Shown: positions 6,887 through 15,690 of the stretch, one piece after another | How the letters are laid out: every line of letters starts with the position of its first letter | Numbering within the stretch: the first letter of the stretch is position 1 | DNA from: Firmicutes bacterium UBA5486 | GTDB taxonomy: Bacteria; Bacillota; UBA4882; UBA10575 | NCBI GenBank assembly: GCA_002427045.1 | Contig: DIPO01000018.1 | Coordinates: forward strand, 61,240-91,739 | Direction: 5' to 3' | Length of the DNA stretch: 30,500 bases | Made by a program: the position numbers and the translations under genes | The notes under the pieces: generated by a model | Told to the model about the DNA's origin: nothing | What the model saw: only the letters and a program-made list of their open reading frames with translations | Databases searched by the model: none

Positions 6887-9535
6887 ATGAATAAACAATT
6901 ATCTAAAGTCTATGACCCACAGGTGGTAGAGGAAAAATGGTATAAATTTTGGTTGGGAAAAAAATATTTTCATGCTGAAGTAGAAAAGGATAAAAAGCCT
7001 TACGCTATTGTAATACCCCCACCTAATGTTACAGGTAAACTGCATTTGGGTCATGCTTTAAACAATACTTTACAAGATATCCTTATCCGTTATCATCGGA
7101 TGAAAGGATATAACACTATGTGGATTCCAGGAACTGACCATGCAGGAATTGCCACACAGGTTAAGGTTGAAGAAGCACTGGCCAAGGAAGGCAAATCCCG
7201 TCATGATTTGGGTAGGGAAAAATTTCTGGAAAAAGTCTGGGACTGGAAAAAGGAGTATGGAGGAACAATCATTCGGCAGCTCAAAAAGATGGGTTCGTCT
7301 TGTGATTGGGAACGCGAGCGGTTTACTATGGATGAAGGATGTTCGCAGGCAGTCCGGGAAGTCTTTATCCGACTTTATGAAAAAGGATTAATCTACCGCG
7401 GCAGTTACTTGGTTAATTGGTGCCCCAAGTGTGCAACAACGATCTCTGATATTGAAGTTGAACATGAAGAACAGGAAGGGCGACTCTGGCATATCCGTTA
7501 TCCCCTGGCAGAAGGGGAAGGTTATATCCAGGTAGCTACGACTCGGCCTGAAACAATGTTAGGTGATACCGCAGTAGCTGTTCATCCCGATGATGAGCGT
7601 TATAAAGATTTGGTTGGTAAGCAAGTAATTTTACCGATTATGAATAAAAGGATTCCCATCGTAGCAGATGCAATGGTGGACCGGGAGTTTGGTACCGGGG
7701 CGGTGAAGGTGACCCCAGCTCATGATATTAATGACTTTGAAGTTGGTTTAAGACACAATCTTCCGCAGATAACGGTTGTTGGTTTTGATGCTAAAATGAC
7801 TGAAGAAGCCGGAAAATATGCGGGGCTTGATCGTTACGAATGTCGGAAGAAGCTTTTGGCGGAACTTAAAGCGGAAGGCTTATTAGTGGGAGAAGAGGTT
7901 CATCACCATGCGGTAGGAACTTGCTATCGTTGTGATACAGTCATCGAACCGCTAATTTCCAGACAATGGTTTGTTAAGATGAAACCCCTGGCTGAACCGG
8001 CAATTAAAGCAGTACAAGACGGGGAGATCCGTTTTGTGCCGGAGCGTTTTACTAAGGTCTATCTGAACTGGTTAGAAAATATCCGGGATTGGTGCATATC
8101 TAGGCAGCTATGGTGGGGCCATCGGATACCTGTTTGGTATTGTAATGAATGTGGTGCAGAATTTGCCTCACATCAGGATCCAGATGTTTGTTCTAAATGT
8201 GGTAGTAAGCAGATAGAACAAGACCCCGATGTCCTTGATACCTGGTTCTCTTCTGCTTTATGGCCGTTTTCTACAATGGGTTGGCCGGAAGAGACCGAAG
8301 AGCTTAAGCATTTTTATCCTACAGCAGTACTGATTACTGCCCGCGATATTATCTTTTTCTGGGTAGCTCGGATGATCTTTATGGGATTGGAATTTATGGG
8401 AGAAAGACCATTTAAAGAGGTTCTCATTCATGGCTTGGTCCTGGATAAATACGGTAAGAAGATGAGTAAATCTCGGCCGGAGACTAATATTGATCCCTTG
8501 GATGTGATTGAGAAATATGGTACTGATACCCTGCGTTTTACTTTGGCAACCGGAACTGCCTTAGGACAGGATCAAAGATTTCAAATGGAGAAGATTGATG
8601 GGATCAGGAATTTTTCCAATAAAATCTGGAATGCTGCCCGTTTTGTATTGATGAATTTGGAAGATTACTCTATAAAGCTGGAAGAGAAAGAGCTAGACGA
8701 ATCTTTGCTTACCCTTGCTGATCGGTATATTCTTTCCCGCTTGCAAAAGATTACTAAAGAAGCGGGTAAGATGCTTGACCGGTACGATATAGGCGGTCTT
8801 GCTAATCTATTATATGATTTTATTTGGAATGAATTTTGTGATTGGTATATTGAGATGGCTAAACCATTGCTAAGAAATGAGGATGAAAGACGTTTTACTA
8901 CTCAAAGGGTGCTGGTGAAAGTATTCCGTCAGATTATGGTACTTCTCCATCCTTATATGCCATTTATTACTGAAGAAATTTGGCAAGCCCTTCCTCATGA
9001 AGGTGAGACTATAATGCTTGCTCCGTGGCCAGTTGCAGATGATGATTTAATTGATGCAGAAGCCGAGAAGGAGATGGGCCTTATTATGAATATTACCCGG
9101 GCGATCCGGAATATTCGGGCAGAGGCAGGAGTAGATCCCGGAAAGAAAGTAGAAGCAATCTTCCTGGTAGGGGCTGACAAACAGGATGTTTTGACAAAAA
9201 ATCGCCTATACCTTAATACTTTAGCCAAACTTAATAAAATTGAAATTCGGGCAGGTAGCACGGATAAACCAACAAAGGCAATGACTGCTGTTGTTGAAGG
9301 AGTGGAGATCTATCTTCCTTTGGCTGGAATGGTTGATCTGGAATTAGAAATTCAGCGGTTGCAAAAAGAGATTTCAGGCTTGGAAATGGAAAGAAAAAGA
9401 TTATCTGCAAAACTTGCTAATGAACAGTTTGTAACAAAAGCTCCCTCTGCTGTAGTGGATAAAGAACGGAAAAAGTTGGCAGAGGTAGAAGTAGACTATA
9501 AAAAGGTTAAGGCTAGATTGGCAGAACTATCGTAA
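6887..9535 (+). CDS. valS: Valine-tRNA ligase
   Basis: This is the class I aminoacyl-tRNA synthetase that charges tRNA-Val. GGGAGG precedes the ATG at 6887; an ATG at 6872 has no such site. The product is 882 residues, the usual length. HLGH is at residues 53-56 and KMSKS at 525-529. The editing domain carries TTRPETMLGDTAVAVHPDD. Zinc-type cysteine pairs appear in WCPKC and in CNECG/CSKCG. The last 65 or so residues form the tRNA-binding coiled coil (LELEIQRLQKEISGLEMERK). It is controlled by the T-box upstream. Confidence 0.97.
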   Translation: MNKQLSKVYDPQVVEEKWYKFWLGKKYFHAEVEKDKKPYAIVIPPPNVTGKLHLGHALNNTLQDILIRYHRMKGYNTMWIPGTDHAGIATQVKVEEALAKEGKSRHDLGREKFLEKVWDWKKEYGGTIIRQLKKMGSSCDWERERFTMDEGCSQAVREVFIRLYEKGLIYRGSYLVNWCPKCATTISDIEVEHEEQEGRLWHIRYPLAEGEGYIQVATTRPETMLGDTAVAVHPDDERYKDLVGKQVILPIMNKRIPIVADAMVDREFGTGAVKVTPAHDINDFEVGLRHNLPQITVVGFDAKMTEEAGKYAGLDRYECRKKLLAELKAEGLLVGEEVHHHAVGTCYRCDTVIEPLISRQWFVKMKPLAEPAIKAVQDGEIRFVPERFTKVYLNWLENIRDWCISRQLWWGHRIPVWYCNECGAEFASHQDPDVCSKCGSKQIEQDPDVLDTWFSSALWPFSTMGWPEETEELKHFYPTAVLITARDIIFFWVARMIFMGLEFMGERPFKEVLIHGLVLDKYGKKMSKSRPETNIDPLDVIEKYGTDTLRFTLATGTALGQDQRFQMEKIDGIRNFSNKIWNAARFVLMNLEDYSIKLEEKELDESLLTLADRYILSRLQKITKEAGKMLDRYDIGGLANLLYDFIWNEFCDWYIEMAKPLLRNEDERRFTTQRVLVKVFRQIMVLLHPYMPFITEEIWQALPHEGETIMLAPWPVADDDLIDAEAEKEMGLIMNITRAIRNIRAEAGVDPGKKVEAIFLVGADKQDVLTKNRLYLNTLAKLNKIEIRAGSTDKPTKAMTAVVEGVEIYLPLAGMVDLELEIQRLQKEISGLEMERKRLSAKLANEQFVTKAPSAVVDKERKKLAEVEVDYKKVKARLAELS

Positions 9536-9616
9536 ATTGTGCTACTCCTGTTTTTGTTTTGATAAAAATTTAAGATTATAAATTTAAAGTTTTTCCCTTA
9601 AGATGTCGATAAATCT

Positions 9617-9684
9617 ATTAATTGAGGGAATTACATAATCACCTTAAGATTTTATTTAAAGATTATGTGATTCCTTAACAATTA
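9617..9684. repeat. Dispersed palindromic repeat, copy 4 (short form)
   Basis: GGAATTACATAATC (9627-9640) and GATTATGTGATTCC (9661-9674) are inverted with one mismatch. They enclose a 20-base AT-rich loop. The flanks TTAATTGA and TTAACAATTA extend the symmetry. It sits in the spacer after valS. Confidence 0.7.
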
Positions 9685-9704
9685 TCTAGTTCCTTAGCTA
9701 TAGT
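9675..9704 (+). promoter_or_regulatory. Possible promoter of the CheA-like gene
   Basis: TTAACA (9675-9680) and TATAGT (9699-9704) are separated by 18 bases. The -35 overlaps the right end of repeat copy 4, so the repeat may have contributed part of the promoter. Confidence 0.35.
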
Positions 9705-9760
9705 AGAATGCAGAGTGTAAAAACCCTGTTACAAGTTGCATAACTTAGGGGTGAAGAAAA

Positions 9761-11596
9761 ATGTCTAACCTCGAAAACCAATTAAATTTAGATGATGAGA
9801 TAGTAATTGTATATACCCGTGAGACTATGGAGCAATTGTTGCGGTTAGCAATCATCTTACGAGAGCTTATAGCAGATCATAGTAAACAAAAGGATTATAG
9901 TGAAGAGATGTATAGGTTAGCTCATACAATTAAGGGTTCTTCAGAGATTGTAGGAGTTGAAAACATTGGTAAAATTATGTTCGAGGTAGAAAAACTTTTT
10001 GCTTCTGTTAATGAAGGAAGAATGCAGTTAGTCCCCTCAGCTCTTTCTACCTTATTAAAGTTAACCTTTGACCTTTCATCTTATATTGAGCATACTTTTT
10101 CTTCAGAATTTGCCGAAGAAGAATGGCTAGAGCAGATTAGAAGATTATCAACTGCTGCTGGCCAACCAGATACTGCTGTGGAAGTATCATTGGGAGGGGA
10201 GGAACCTCCTTCCATTGGTTTAAAAGAAGAAGCAACACCAACAATAACAGAAAAGCAGCTGGATGAAGAGAAAACCACTTATCAGGTTATGCTCCTTTTT
10301 ACAGATGATGCTCTGTTACGAAGTGCGACTTCGATTGCTTTTTTAAACTTCGTAAAAAGATTTGGAGAAATTGGGGAGATAGAGCCTTCTTATGAGGAAC
10401 TATTGGATGAGAATTATCAAGTATTTAAGATTATCTTGCTTCGAGAAAAAGTCCTTACGGAAGATGATAAGACTAGGATTAAGGCTGCTCCGGCTAATGA
10501 AGGTGTAGTTGGAGTTAAGATTTCCCAACTAGATAGGCCGGAGAAAAAAGCATCTCAAGAGGAGAGTAGTTTAGAAGATGATCTGATGAAAGAAGAAAAG
10601 GTAAAAGTAGATCGATATGAATCTCTCTTTGAGACCTTAGGAAAGCTTACCGCTGTACAAGAGGAGATGCTTGAGCTCTACCGCCGTGGAGAAAATGCTC
10701 TTAGCGATTGGGAGCAATTAGGCCTCTACCTTGAAACACTGGAGGATGTAAATTCCGATCTTTGGAATGAAGCTCGTAAACTTTGCTTATTACCAATGGA
10801 ATTATTGTTTACAAAGATTTCTTCTGCTCTTGGAGATGAGGTTAAGGTAAAAATATTGGGAGCTGAAACTGAGATTAGCAAGGAAGTAGCTGATAAACTA
10901 CTCCAACCACTAATTGTTTTAACCCATTTTATCTTGTCGGAACATGGTTGTAAAGATGTTGCCGGTGGGGGAAGAAAACAGGGAGAAGTGATTTATAGAG
11001 TAGAAAGAGAAGGAGAGTTTTTAACTATCTCTATAGAGAAGACAGGGGTGCCTGATTATTCTATTGATAATGGACTCTTTTTTGAAACAGAAGTTTTGGA
11101 TGAAGTTGAAGAGTATATCAGGCAACTTCGGGGAGAACTCTATTTTTATGGAGAAGATAAGGGAATGATAACTCTCAAAATACCGGTTTTTACTAACCTT
11201 ACTCGGGCTTGTATTTTTCAGGCTGGGGCTCAAAGATATATGCTTCCTAATTACCAATTTAACCATCAGATAACAATTAAGAAGAATGAGATTCAGCAGA
11301 GTGGCGAAATGCTCTTTTACTTACGTTATCCAGAGGTTATACCTTTATTTGATCTGGAGGGGAACTTAGGTTCTTATGATGAAAATAGTGATATTTCAGT
11401 ACTCATTGTTTCCTATGACCGGTTAAAGTTTGGTTTAGTTATTAGTGAGTTATTGGGATTCAAAGAAGTAGTTGTTGCTAGAGAGCAAAAACCAGAAGAG
11501 ATGGAGTACGTATCGGGAGTAGGCCAGCTAAAAGATGGGACTACAGTTCTGATTCCAGATCTTTATGATATTGTCAGACAGAACTGGGAACTTTAG
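9761..11596 (+). CDS. CheA-like protein lacking ATP-binding boxes
   Basis: This 611-residue soluble protein has CheA domain order. An Hpt domain at about 10-135 carries the phosphorylatable His55 in AHTIKGSSEIVG. A P2-like segment spans about 173-258 (VMLLFTDDALLRSA...GEIGEIEPSYEEL). A dimerisation-like helical region spans about 283-365, with LCLLPMELLF resembling the CheA LRMVPL motif. Next comes a reduced kinase-like region (about 372-477), then a CheW-like domain (about 478-607; FQAGAQRYMLPN, GTTVLIPDLYDIV). The N box of CheA (NAxDHG) reads ILSEHG here. The G1 and G2 glycine motifs are absent (KTGVPDYS is all that remains). It therefore probably cannot bind ATP. No cheW, cheY, cheB or cheR gene is adjacent. 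It may receive phosphate from another kinase or act as a scaffold. Confidence 0.75.
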   Translation: MSNLENQLNLDDEIVIVYTRETMEQLLRLAIILRELIADHSKQKDYSEEMYRLAHTIKGSSEIVGVENIGKIMFEVEKLFASVNEGRMQLVPSALSTLLKLTFDLSSYIEHTFSSEFAEEEWLEQIRRLSTAAGQPDTAVEVSLGGEEPPSIGLKEEATPTITEKQLDEEKTTYQVMLLFTDDALLRSATSIAFLNFVKRFGEIGEIEPSYEELLDENYQVFKIILLREKVLTEDDKTRIKAAPANEGVVGVKISQLDRPEKKASQEESSLEDDLMKEEKVKVDRYESLFETLGKLTAVQEEMLELYRRGENALSDWEQLGLYLETLEDVNSDLWNEARKLCLLPMELLFTKISSALGDEVKVKILGAETEISKEVADKLLQPLIVLTHFILSEHGCKDVAGGGRKQGEVIYRVEREGEFLTISIEKTGVPDYSIDNGLFFETEVLDEVEEYIRQLRGELYFYGEDKGMITLKIPVFTNLTRACIFQAGAQRYMLPNYQFNHQITIKKNEIQQSGEMLFYLRYPEVIPLFDLEGNLGSYDENSDISVLIVSYDRLKFGLVISELLGFKEVVVAREQKPEEMEYVSGVGQLKDGTTVLIPDLYDIVRQNWEL

Positions 11597-11678
11597 ATGA
11601 ATTTTAGCGTTATTATTTAAGTCAATTTATATGATTCCTTGTTGTATAAGATTTTAATTAAATTAGGAGGTCGGCTCA

Positions 11679-12251
11679 GTGGAATTTAGTAAATCAGAGA
11701 CTAGGGAATGGATAGAATCAATTGCCGGCTCAGTTTTATTGGCCATGTTTATTATGGTATTCTTGTTTCAGACATACAAGGTTGAAGGTAAATCAATGGA
11801 ACCTAGTTTGCATGAGGGTCAAAGATTGATTGTGGATAAGCTTACTTATCGTTTCCGACCGCCAAAACCCGGAGAGATTGTAGTAATCAAACCGAAAGAT
11901 CCGAGGAAAAAATTTGTAAAAAGGGTAGTAGCGACTGAAGGCCAGAATTTACGAATCTATCGTGGGAAGCTTCAGATTAATGGATTATCCGTTGAGGAAC
12001 CGTATATCAAAGAAGAGATGGATCAAGATTATGAATGGACGTTTATTCCTGATGATAGTGTTTTTGTGATGGGAGATAATCGGAACCGTAGTATGGATAG
12101 CAGAGATATGCGTAATGTAGGGTTTGTTCCTTTGAAAAATGTTGTTGGCCGGGCAGTAGTAATCTACTGGCCACCGAAAGATGCGAAAATTGTTAAAAGG
12201 CCTGAACTTAAAAGTAAATTTGATTTTAATAATATAGATTTTGGTGATTAA
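11679..12251 (+). CDS. lepB: Signal peptidase I
   Basis: This membrane-anchored serine protease removes signal peptides from exported proteins. It starts at the GTG at 11679, seven bases after AGGAGGT; the product is 190 residues, typical of Gram-positive SipS-type enzymes. One N-terminal transmembrane helix (about residues 12-31) precedes the catalytic Ser39 in GKSMEP. The catalytic Lys81 lies in KKFVKRVVATEGQ. The conserved box GDNRNRSMDSR follows. It stands alone after the CheA-like gene and ends at the shared terminator near 12326-12358. Confidence 0.95.
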   Translation: MEFSKSETREWIESIAGSVLLAMFIMVFLFQTYKVEGKSMEPSLHEGQRLIVDKLTYRFRPPKPGEIVVIKPKDPRKKFVKRVVATEGQNLRIYRGKLQINGLSVEEPYIKEEMDQDYEWTFIPDDSVFVMGDNRNRSMDSRDMRNVGFVPLKNVVGRAVVIYWPPKDAKIVKRPELKSKFDFNNIDFGD

Positions 12252-12258
12252 AAACTTA

Positions 12259-12309
12259 AGCATTGTACAATTGGTTAAATGGCGACTGAGGTAATTATGC
12301 AATTTCCCT
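12259..12309. repeat. Dispersed palindromic repeat, copy 5 (short form)
   Basis: The right 35 bases (12273-12307), with GGTTAAATGG then GTAATTATGCAATTTCC, match the right ends of copies 1 and 7. GCATTGTACAATT at 12260-12272 is a degenerate left end. It lies between lepB and its terminator. Confidence 0.6.
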
Positions 12310-12325
12310 CGACTAACTAAAATAT

Positions 12326-12358
12326 AAAAAAAGGCTTCTTATGAGAGGCCTTTTTTTA
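12326..12358. terminator. Bidirectional terminator between convergent genes
   Basis: AAAAAAAGGC...GAGAGGCC then TTTTTTT forms a hairpin with A and T runs on both sides. It serves lepB (plus) and the HAD gene at 12372-13151 (minus). Confidence 0.75.
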
Positions 12359-12371
12359 TCACCTAAATTTA

Positions 12372-13151
12372 CTAGAAATCATCGGGGTCAATATTAGCGA
12401 CGGAATCTACAACTTTTTGTGGACGATAGGGAAATTTCTTGATGGTCTCTCTCTCAGTTACTCCTGTTAGGACTAATATGGTTTGAAGTCCCGATTCTAA
12501 GCCCATTTTTATATCTGTATCCATTCGATCTCCTACCATAACCGAGTTTTCAGAGTGTTCGTTAAGATAACGAAGAGCTAGACGCATGATTAAGGGGTTA
12601 GGTTTACCAACAAAATAAGGAGAGTAGCCAGTTGCTTTTTCTAACAAAGCAGCTACTGCACCGCAGGCGGGGATAATTCCAGTTTCGGACGGACCGGTTG
12701 GATCAGGGTTAGTAGCAATAAAAGGAACACCACTTAGAATTAAATGACAAGCACGGATTAGCTTATCAAACGAATAAGAGTCGCTTTCTCCCAATATTAC
12801 AAAGTCAGGACTATAGTCAGTAAGTGAGTAACCTACTTCATGCAGAGCTTGATAAAGGCCAGTTCCGCCAAGAACATAAGCAGAACCATTAGGTTTTTGA
12901 GATTGAACAAAATTTGCGGTTGCCATAGCACTGCTAAAGAAATGGCGAGCTTCCACATTAAAACCGGAAGCATTTAAACGATGTTGAAGATCTAAGGGTG
13001 TATAGCGCGGATTATTCGTTAAAATCAGGTATTTATGACCGCCATCCTCTAAACGTTGGATGAAATCTTTGGCTCCGGGTATTGGTCTTTCTCCGTGAAC
13101 CAACACCCCATCCATATCGATTAAATATGTCTTTTTCTCATTATTATTCAT
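12372..13151 (-). CDS. HAD-superfamily IIA hydrolase, NagD/AraL-like
   Basis: This 259-residue sugar- or nucleotide-phosphatase-like protein has DMDGVLVHG as HAD motif I (nucleophile Asp12 and Asp14), LTNNPR as motif II, and GKPNPLIMRLAL followed by MVGDRMDTDI as motifs III and IV. The long cap between motifs II and III defines the NagD-like IIA subgroup. The ATG at 13151 has AAAAGGAGAA upstream on the minus strand. It is transcribed alone, convergent with lepB. The substrate cannot be deduced; the family accepts many small phosphate esters. Confidence 0.85.
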   Translation of the reverse strand: MNNNEKKTYLIDMDGVLVHGERPIPGAKDFIQRLEDGGHKYLILTNNPRYTPLDLQHRLNASGFNVEARHFFSSAMATANFVQSQKPNGSAYVLGGTGLYQALHEVGYSLTDYSPDFVILGESDSYSFDKLIRACHLILSGVPFIATNPDPTGPSETGIIPACGAVAALLEKATGYSPYFVGKPNPLIMRLALRYLNEHSENSVMVGDRMDTDIKMGLESGLQTILVLTGVTERETIKKFPYRPQKVVDSVANIDPDDF

Positions 13152-13306
13152 CTTATTCTCCTTTTATTAAAATTTCAGGAAAATATGGAAACATATTATT
13201 CTATTTCGTTTATTCTTGATTTGATCCTTCTTTAAAAAATGGCAAATAAATTTCATAATTTTGGGTGCGAAAAAGAGAGATAGTTAATATATGGGATGCT
13301 TTTGTT

Positions 13307-13336
13307 AAAAACTGCTCAATATGAAAGGAGCAATTT
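13307..13336 (-). terminator. Possible terminator after the PII-like gene
   Basis: On the minus strand TGCTC...GAGCA is followed by GTTTTTAAC. The stem is only five base pairs, so this is a modest candidate. Nothing else is apparent in the 193-base spacer 13152-13344. Confidence 0.4.
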
Positions 13337-13344
13337 AATTCCGT

Positions 13345-13695
13345 TTAATTCTTATTATTTTCAGAATAATTACTAATAACTTTTCTATGGTGTAAACCAA
13401 TAATATCCATAACCGGCATGGTAAAAAGTATTCCGGTTCCGGGTTCCTTTAGCTTTCCTGCTTCAACCATAGCATCAATGATCTGTTGCTTTTTGTTGAG
13501 CTCCGTAAGAATAAAAATAATCTCTTTTGAAGATTCAATATTTAAATTAAAAAATTTTTTAAACTCTTTCTCTCCGGTTCCCCTGCCATAGAAAATCGTA
13601 GCTCCATGGGCTCCTGCCTTTTTTGCCTGTTCCACGATGGGATCAGCTTTTCCCCTTTCCACAACGACAAATATAGAGATAATATCCATTTCCAT
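13345..13695 (-). CDS. PII-like signalling protein linked to a DUF1538 transporter-like protein
   Basis: This 116-residue protein has the ferredoxin-like PII pattern: IISIFVVVERGKADPIVEQAKKAGAHGATIFYGRG at the N terminus, an ELNKKQQIIDAMVEAGKL helix, and the C-terminal GTGILFTMPVMDIIGL. The T-loop is short and lacks the uridylylated Tyr region of GlnB/GlnK, so it is a PII-like protein and not a classical nitrogen regulator. An upstream ATG at 13716 lacks a binding site. AAAGGAG lies before the ATG at 13695, which I use. It follows the DUF1538 gene by 40 bases in one operon, so it probably senses a nucleotide and controls that membrane protein. Confidence 0.75.
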   Translation of the reverse strand: MEMDIISIFVVVERGKADPIVEQAKKAGAHGATIFYGRGTGEKEFKKFFNLNIESSKEIIFILTELNKKQQIIDAMVEAGKLKEPGTGILFTMPVMDIIGLHHRKVISNYSENNKN

Positions 13696-13735
13696 TTCTA
13701 AAAACGCTCCTTTCATATTAAAGAGTAATATTCCA

Positions 13736-14422
13736 TTACATGCCGATTAGCAAACCAAAAATTAATACGCTGATGGCCGATCCTAATGAGGTAAGTCCAA
13801 CTAAACCAAAACCATTAAGCAAAGGATCGCTTTCAGCAATAACTTTAGATAATCCGATCGCTACAGCCATATTGATGGGAATATTTACTGGACCGGTGGT
13901 AGCACTGGCTGAGTCAAAGGCAATCCCTACAATTCCTTTCGGGGCCAAAAAGGTTAATACTATGGTGATGATTAGAAGTGGGATGATGATTGTAGTTGAG
14001 GATATCTGGTAAAGAATTTTAAATATACCTAATGCCATTCCGCAACCAAAACCAACGGCCACCGCATGAATTAAATATTTTTTTGGAATTACACCAATCG
14101 AAATCTCCTCTGCTTCCAAAGCCAGAGCTTGGAGAGCTGGTTCAGCAAGGGTGGATAAATAACCTATTAAGAATCCAATAATAATAATCAAAAATTTATT
14201 ATCTAATATTACTAGATTTGAGCCCACTGATTCTCCTAGAGGAATGAGACATAAGGAAATTCCTTTTAAAAAGAGGAAGAGCCCAACTAGACTTAGAAGG
14301 TAACCACTAAGTAGAGTGCCTGGTTTTTCAATAGGGGTTCTAAGAACTATTAACTGAAAAAAGAGTAAACCTAAAACAATCGGGCCTAAACTTTTCAATG
14401 TGCCTAGCAGATCCTTAAGCAA
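13736..14422 (-). CDS. DUF1538 multi-pass membrane protein, putative transporter
   Basis: The 228-residue protein is almost entirely hydrophobic, with about seven membrane helices. It carries two DUF1538 signatures: LAEPALQALALEAEEIS (about residues 92-108) and GIAFDSASATTGPVNIPI (about 167-184). It starts at a TTG at 14422, seven bases after AGGAGG on the minus strand. DUF1538 proteins are often encoded as two neighbouring copies next to a PII-like gene. Here there is only one copy, directly upstream of the PII-like gene. The transported substrate is unknown. Confidence 0.75.
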   Translation of the reverse strand: MLKDLLGTLKSLGPIVLGLLFFQLIVLRTPIEKPGTLLSGYLLSLVGLFLFLKGISLCLIPLGESVGSNLVILDNKFLIIIIGFLIGYLSTLAEPALQALALEAEEISIGVIPKKYLIHAVAVGFGCGMALGIFKILYQISSTTIIIPLLIITIVLTFLAPKGIVGIAFDSASATTGPVNIPINMAVAIGLSKVIAESDPLLNGFGLVGLTSLGSAISVLIFGLLIGM

Positions 14423-14570
14423 GAAGATTCCTCCTAAATTATAATATATTAGCTTGGTTGATTAGATGGGAGTAACTGCGTTGCCTTCAAATTAAGCTAT
14501 CATGCTACAGAATATTAATTTCTTTTGTAAGCAATATTTTGTGTTATAGTTTAAAAGCAAGGTAATAACG

Positions 14571-14631
14571 CAATTGAGGGAATTGTATAATTAACTTAAG
14601 GTTTTTAGCCAATTATGCAATTCCTTAAATT
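14571..14631. repeat. Dispersed palindromic repeat, copy 6 (short form)
   Basis: GGAATTGTATAATT (14579-14592) and AATTATGCAATTCC (14611-14624) are inverted with one mismatch, around an 18-base loop. It sits in the spacer between the thioesterase and DUF1538 genes. That 248-base spacer shows no gene. Confidence 0.75.
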
Positions 14632-14670
14632 AGCTTAAATGATATATCTTGATCTATAATCTATTATACA

Positions 14671-15123
14671 CTAATGTTTCCCTTTTTGGCTATCGAGTAT
14701 TTCTTTCATTTTCCGGAGAGGTTCACGGCGGACTGCTCCTTGCTTGTTAAGACAGATTTGTTTCGTTCTTCCGGTAACGAGTAAAAGACCATCAGATTTG
14801 CGGGTAATCTGATAGCAAAATTCTATATAAGGCGGACGAATATCTTTAATGGTTGTTTCTACATTCACTAAATCATCATATCGAGCTGGAGAATGATAAC
14901 GGCAATAAGCTTCAATGATTGGGAAAAAGAACCCGTTTTCTTCAGTTTGCCGGTATGAGTAACCAATCTGTCTGAGTAGCTCAGTCCGTCCTAATTCCAT
15001 CCAAGGTAAATAACGGGAATGATGGACAACTCCCATGGCATCAGTTTCGGCATAACGGACCCGAAAGGAGATAAGGCTTGTAGGATAAATAGAATTACCT
15101 GTCTGTTGAATATTATTATTCAT
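14671..15123 (-). CDS. YbgC/FadM-type acyl-CoA thioesterase
   Basis: This 150-residue single hotdog-fold protein has FRVRYAETDAMGVVHHSRYLPWME, the 4-hydroxybenzoyl-CoA thioesterase signature with catalytic Asp in ETDAMGVVHH. AAGGAGGAG lies nine bases before the ATG at 15123; the frame extends to an ATG at 15180 that lacks a site. Members hydrolyse acyl-CoA or acyl-carrier thioesters. The substrate is not evident. It is transcribed alone on the minus strand. Confidence 0.85.
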   Translation of the reverse strand: MNNNIQQTGNSIYPTSLISFRVRYAETDAMGVVHHSRYLPWMELGRTELLRQIGYSYRQTEENGFFFPIIEAYCRYHSPARYDDLVNVETTIKDIRPPYIEFCYQITRKSDGLLLVTGRTKQICLNKQGAVRREPLRKMKEILDSQKGKH

Positions 15124-15227
15124 CAATGAAAACTCCTCCTTAAAAACACAAGACAAGTTCAGCGCTAAAACGGTGTGCAAGATAGGGTTTATAATTCATT
15201 ATAGTATATAGAGAATATGGTTACAAC

Positions 15228-15323
15228 TTAATTGAAGGAATTGTATAATTCAATTATTTAAGATTTGGCTACTATATAATCTGGTCAAATATGCGATTAA
15301 GGTAATTATGCAATTTCCTTAAT
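15228..15323. repeat. Dispersed palindromic repeat, copy 7
   Basis: AATTGAAGGAATTGTATAAT and its inverted partner AATTATGCAATTTCCTTAAT bound a 96-base element. The interior has TTTAAGATTTGGCTAC on the left. The right block GGTCAAATATGCGATTAAGG is shared with copies 1 and 5. Confidence 0.75.
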
Positions 15324-15397
15324 TAAAAATAAATAATAAACATTGTAGAAAATTAAACCTTATATTTGACATTGATGTTGATGTTAAAGAAAAGTAA

Positions 15398-15690
15398 AAC
15401 AGGATTAGTATTGCCCAAGAGAAAATGAGAGATGGTAGTGTTAAGTACGGGTGTGTTTTTCAAGGTAACCAATATGAAGGGTTAGTTTGTTTGCCTTGGA
15501 GGATGGAATCTGATGATTAACAGCCAGTCTAAGAATAAAAAAGAGGCGTGGGAATTTATCGAGTTTTCCGGCACACAAAAATTCATTCTATGGTTGGTGG
15601 GCGTCTTCCTACTAGAATAGCTGTATATAATGATCCTGAAGTTTTGAGGATCAACCCTTATTATAAAGAATTATTACCTAATTTTATGGC
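15398..15690 (+). pseudogene. Remnant of a sugar ABC transporter solute-binding protein
   Basis: Fragments of one protein family lie in different frames. The frame from 15398 reads ...EKMRDGSVKYGCVFQGNQYEG then LVC and stops. A second piece from 15513 reads SKNKKEAWEFIEF and shifts frame. A third piece from about 15580 reads HSMVGGRLPTRIAVYNDPEV then LRINPYYKELLPNF. Together these resemble the C-terminal half of family 1 extracellular sugar-binding proteins, with an internal deletion and at least two frame changes. The remnant then runs into the antisense tail of an AraC fragment at about 15690. No intact permease gene is nearby. The adjacent pgmB suggests disaccharide uptake. Confidence 0.65.

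Noticed and set aside
13345..13695. Classical nitrogen regulator GlnB/GlnK
   Set aside because: The T-loop Tyr region and C-terminal GlnB signature are absent, and no amtB or glnA gene adjoins it.
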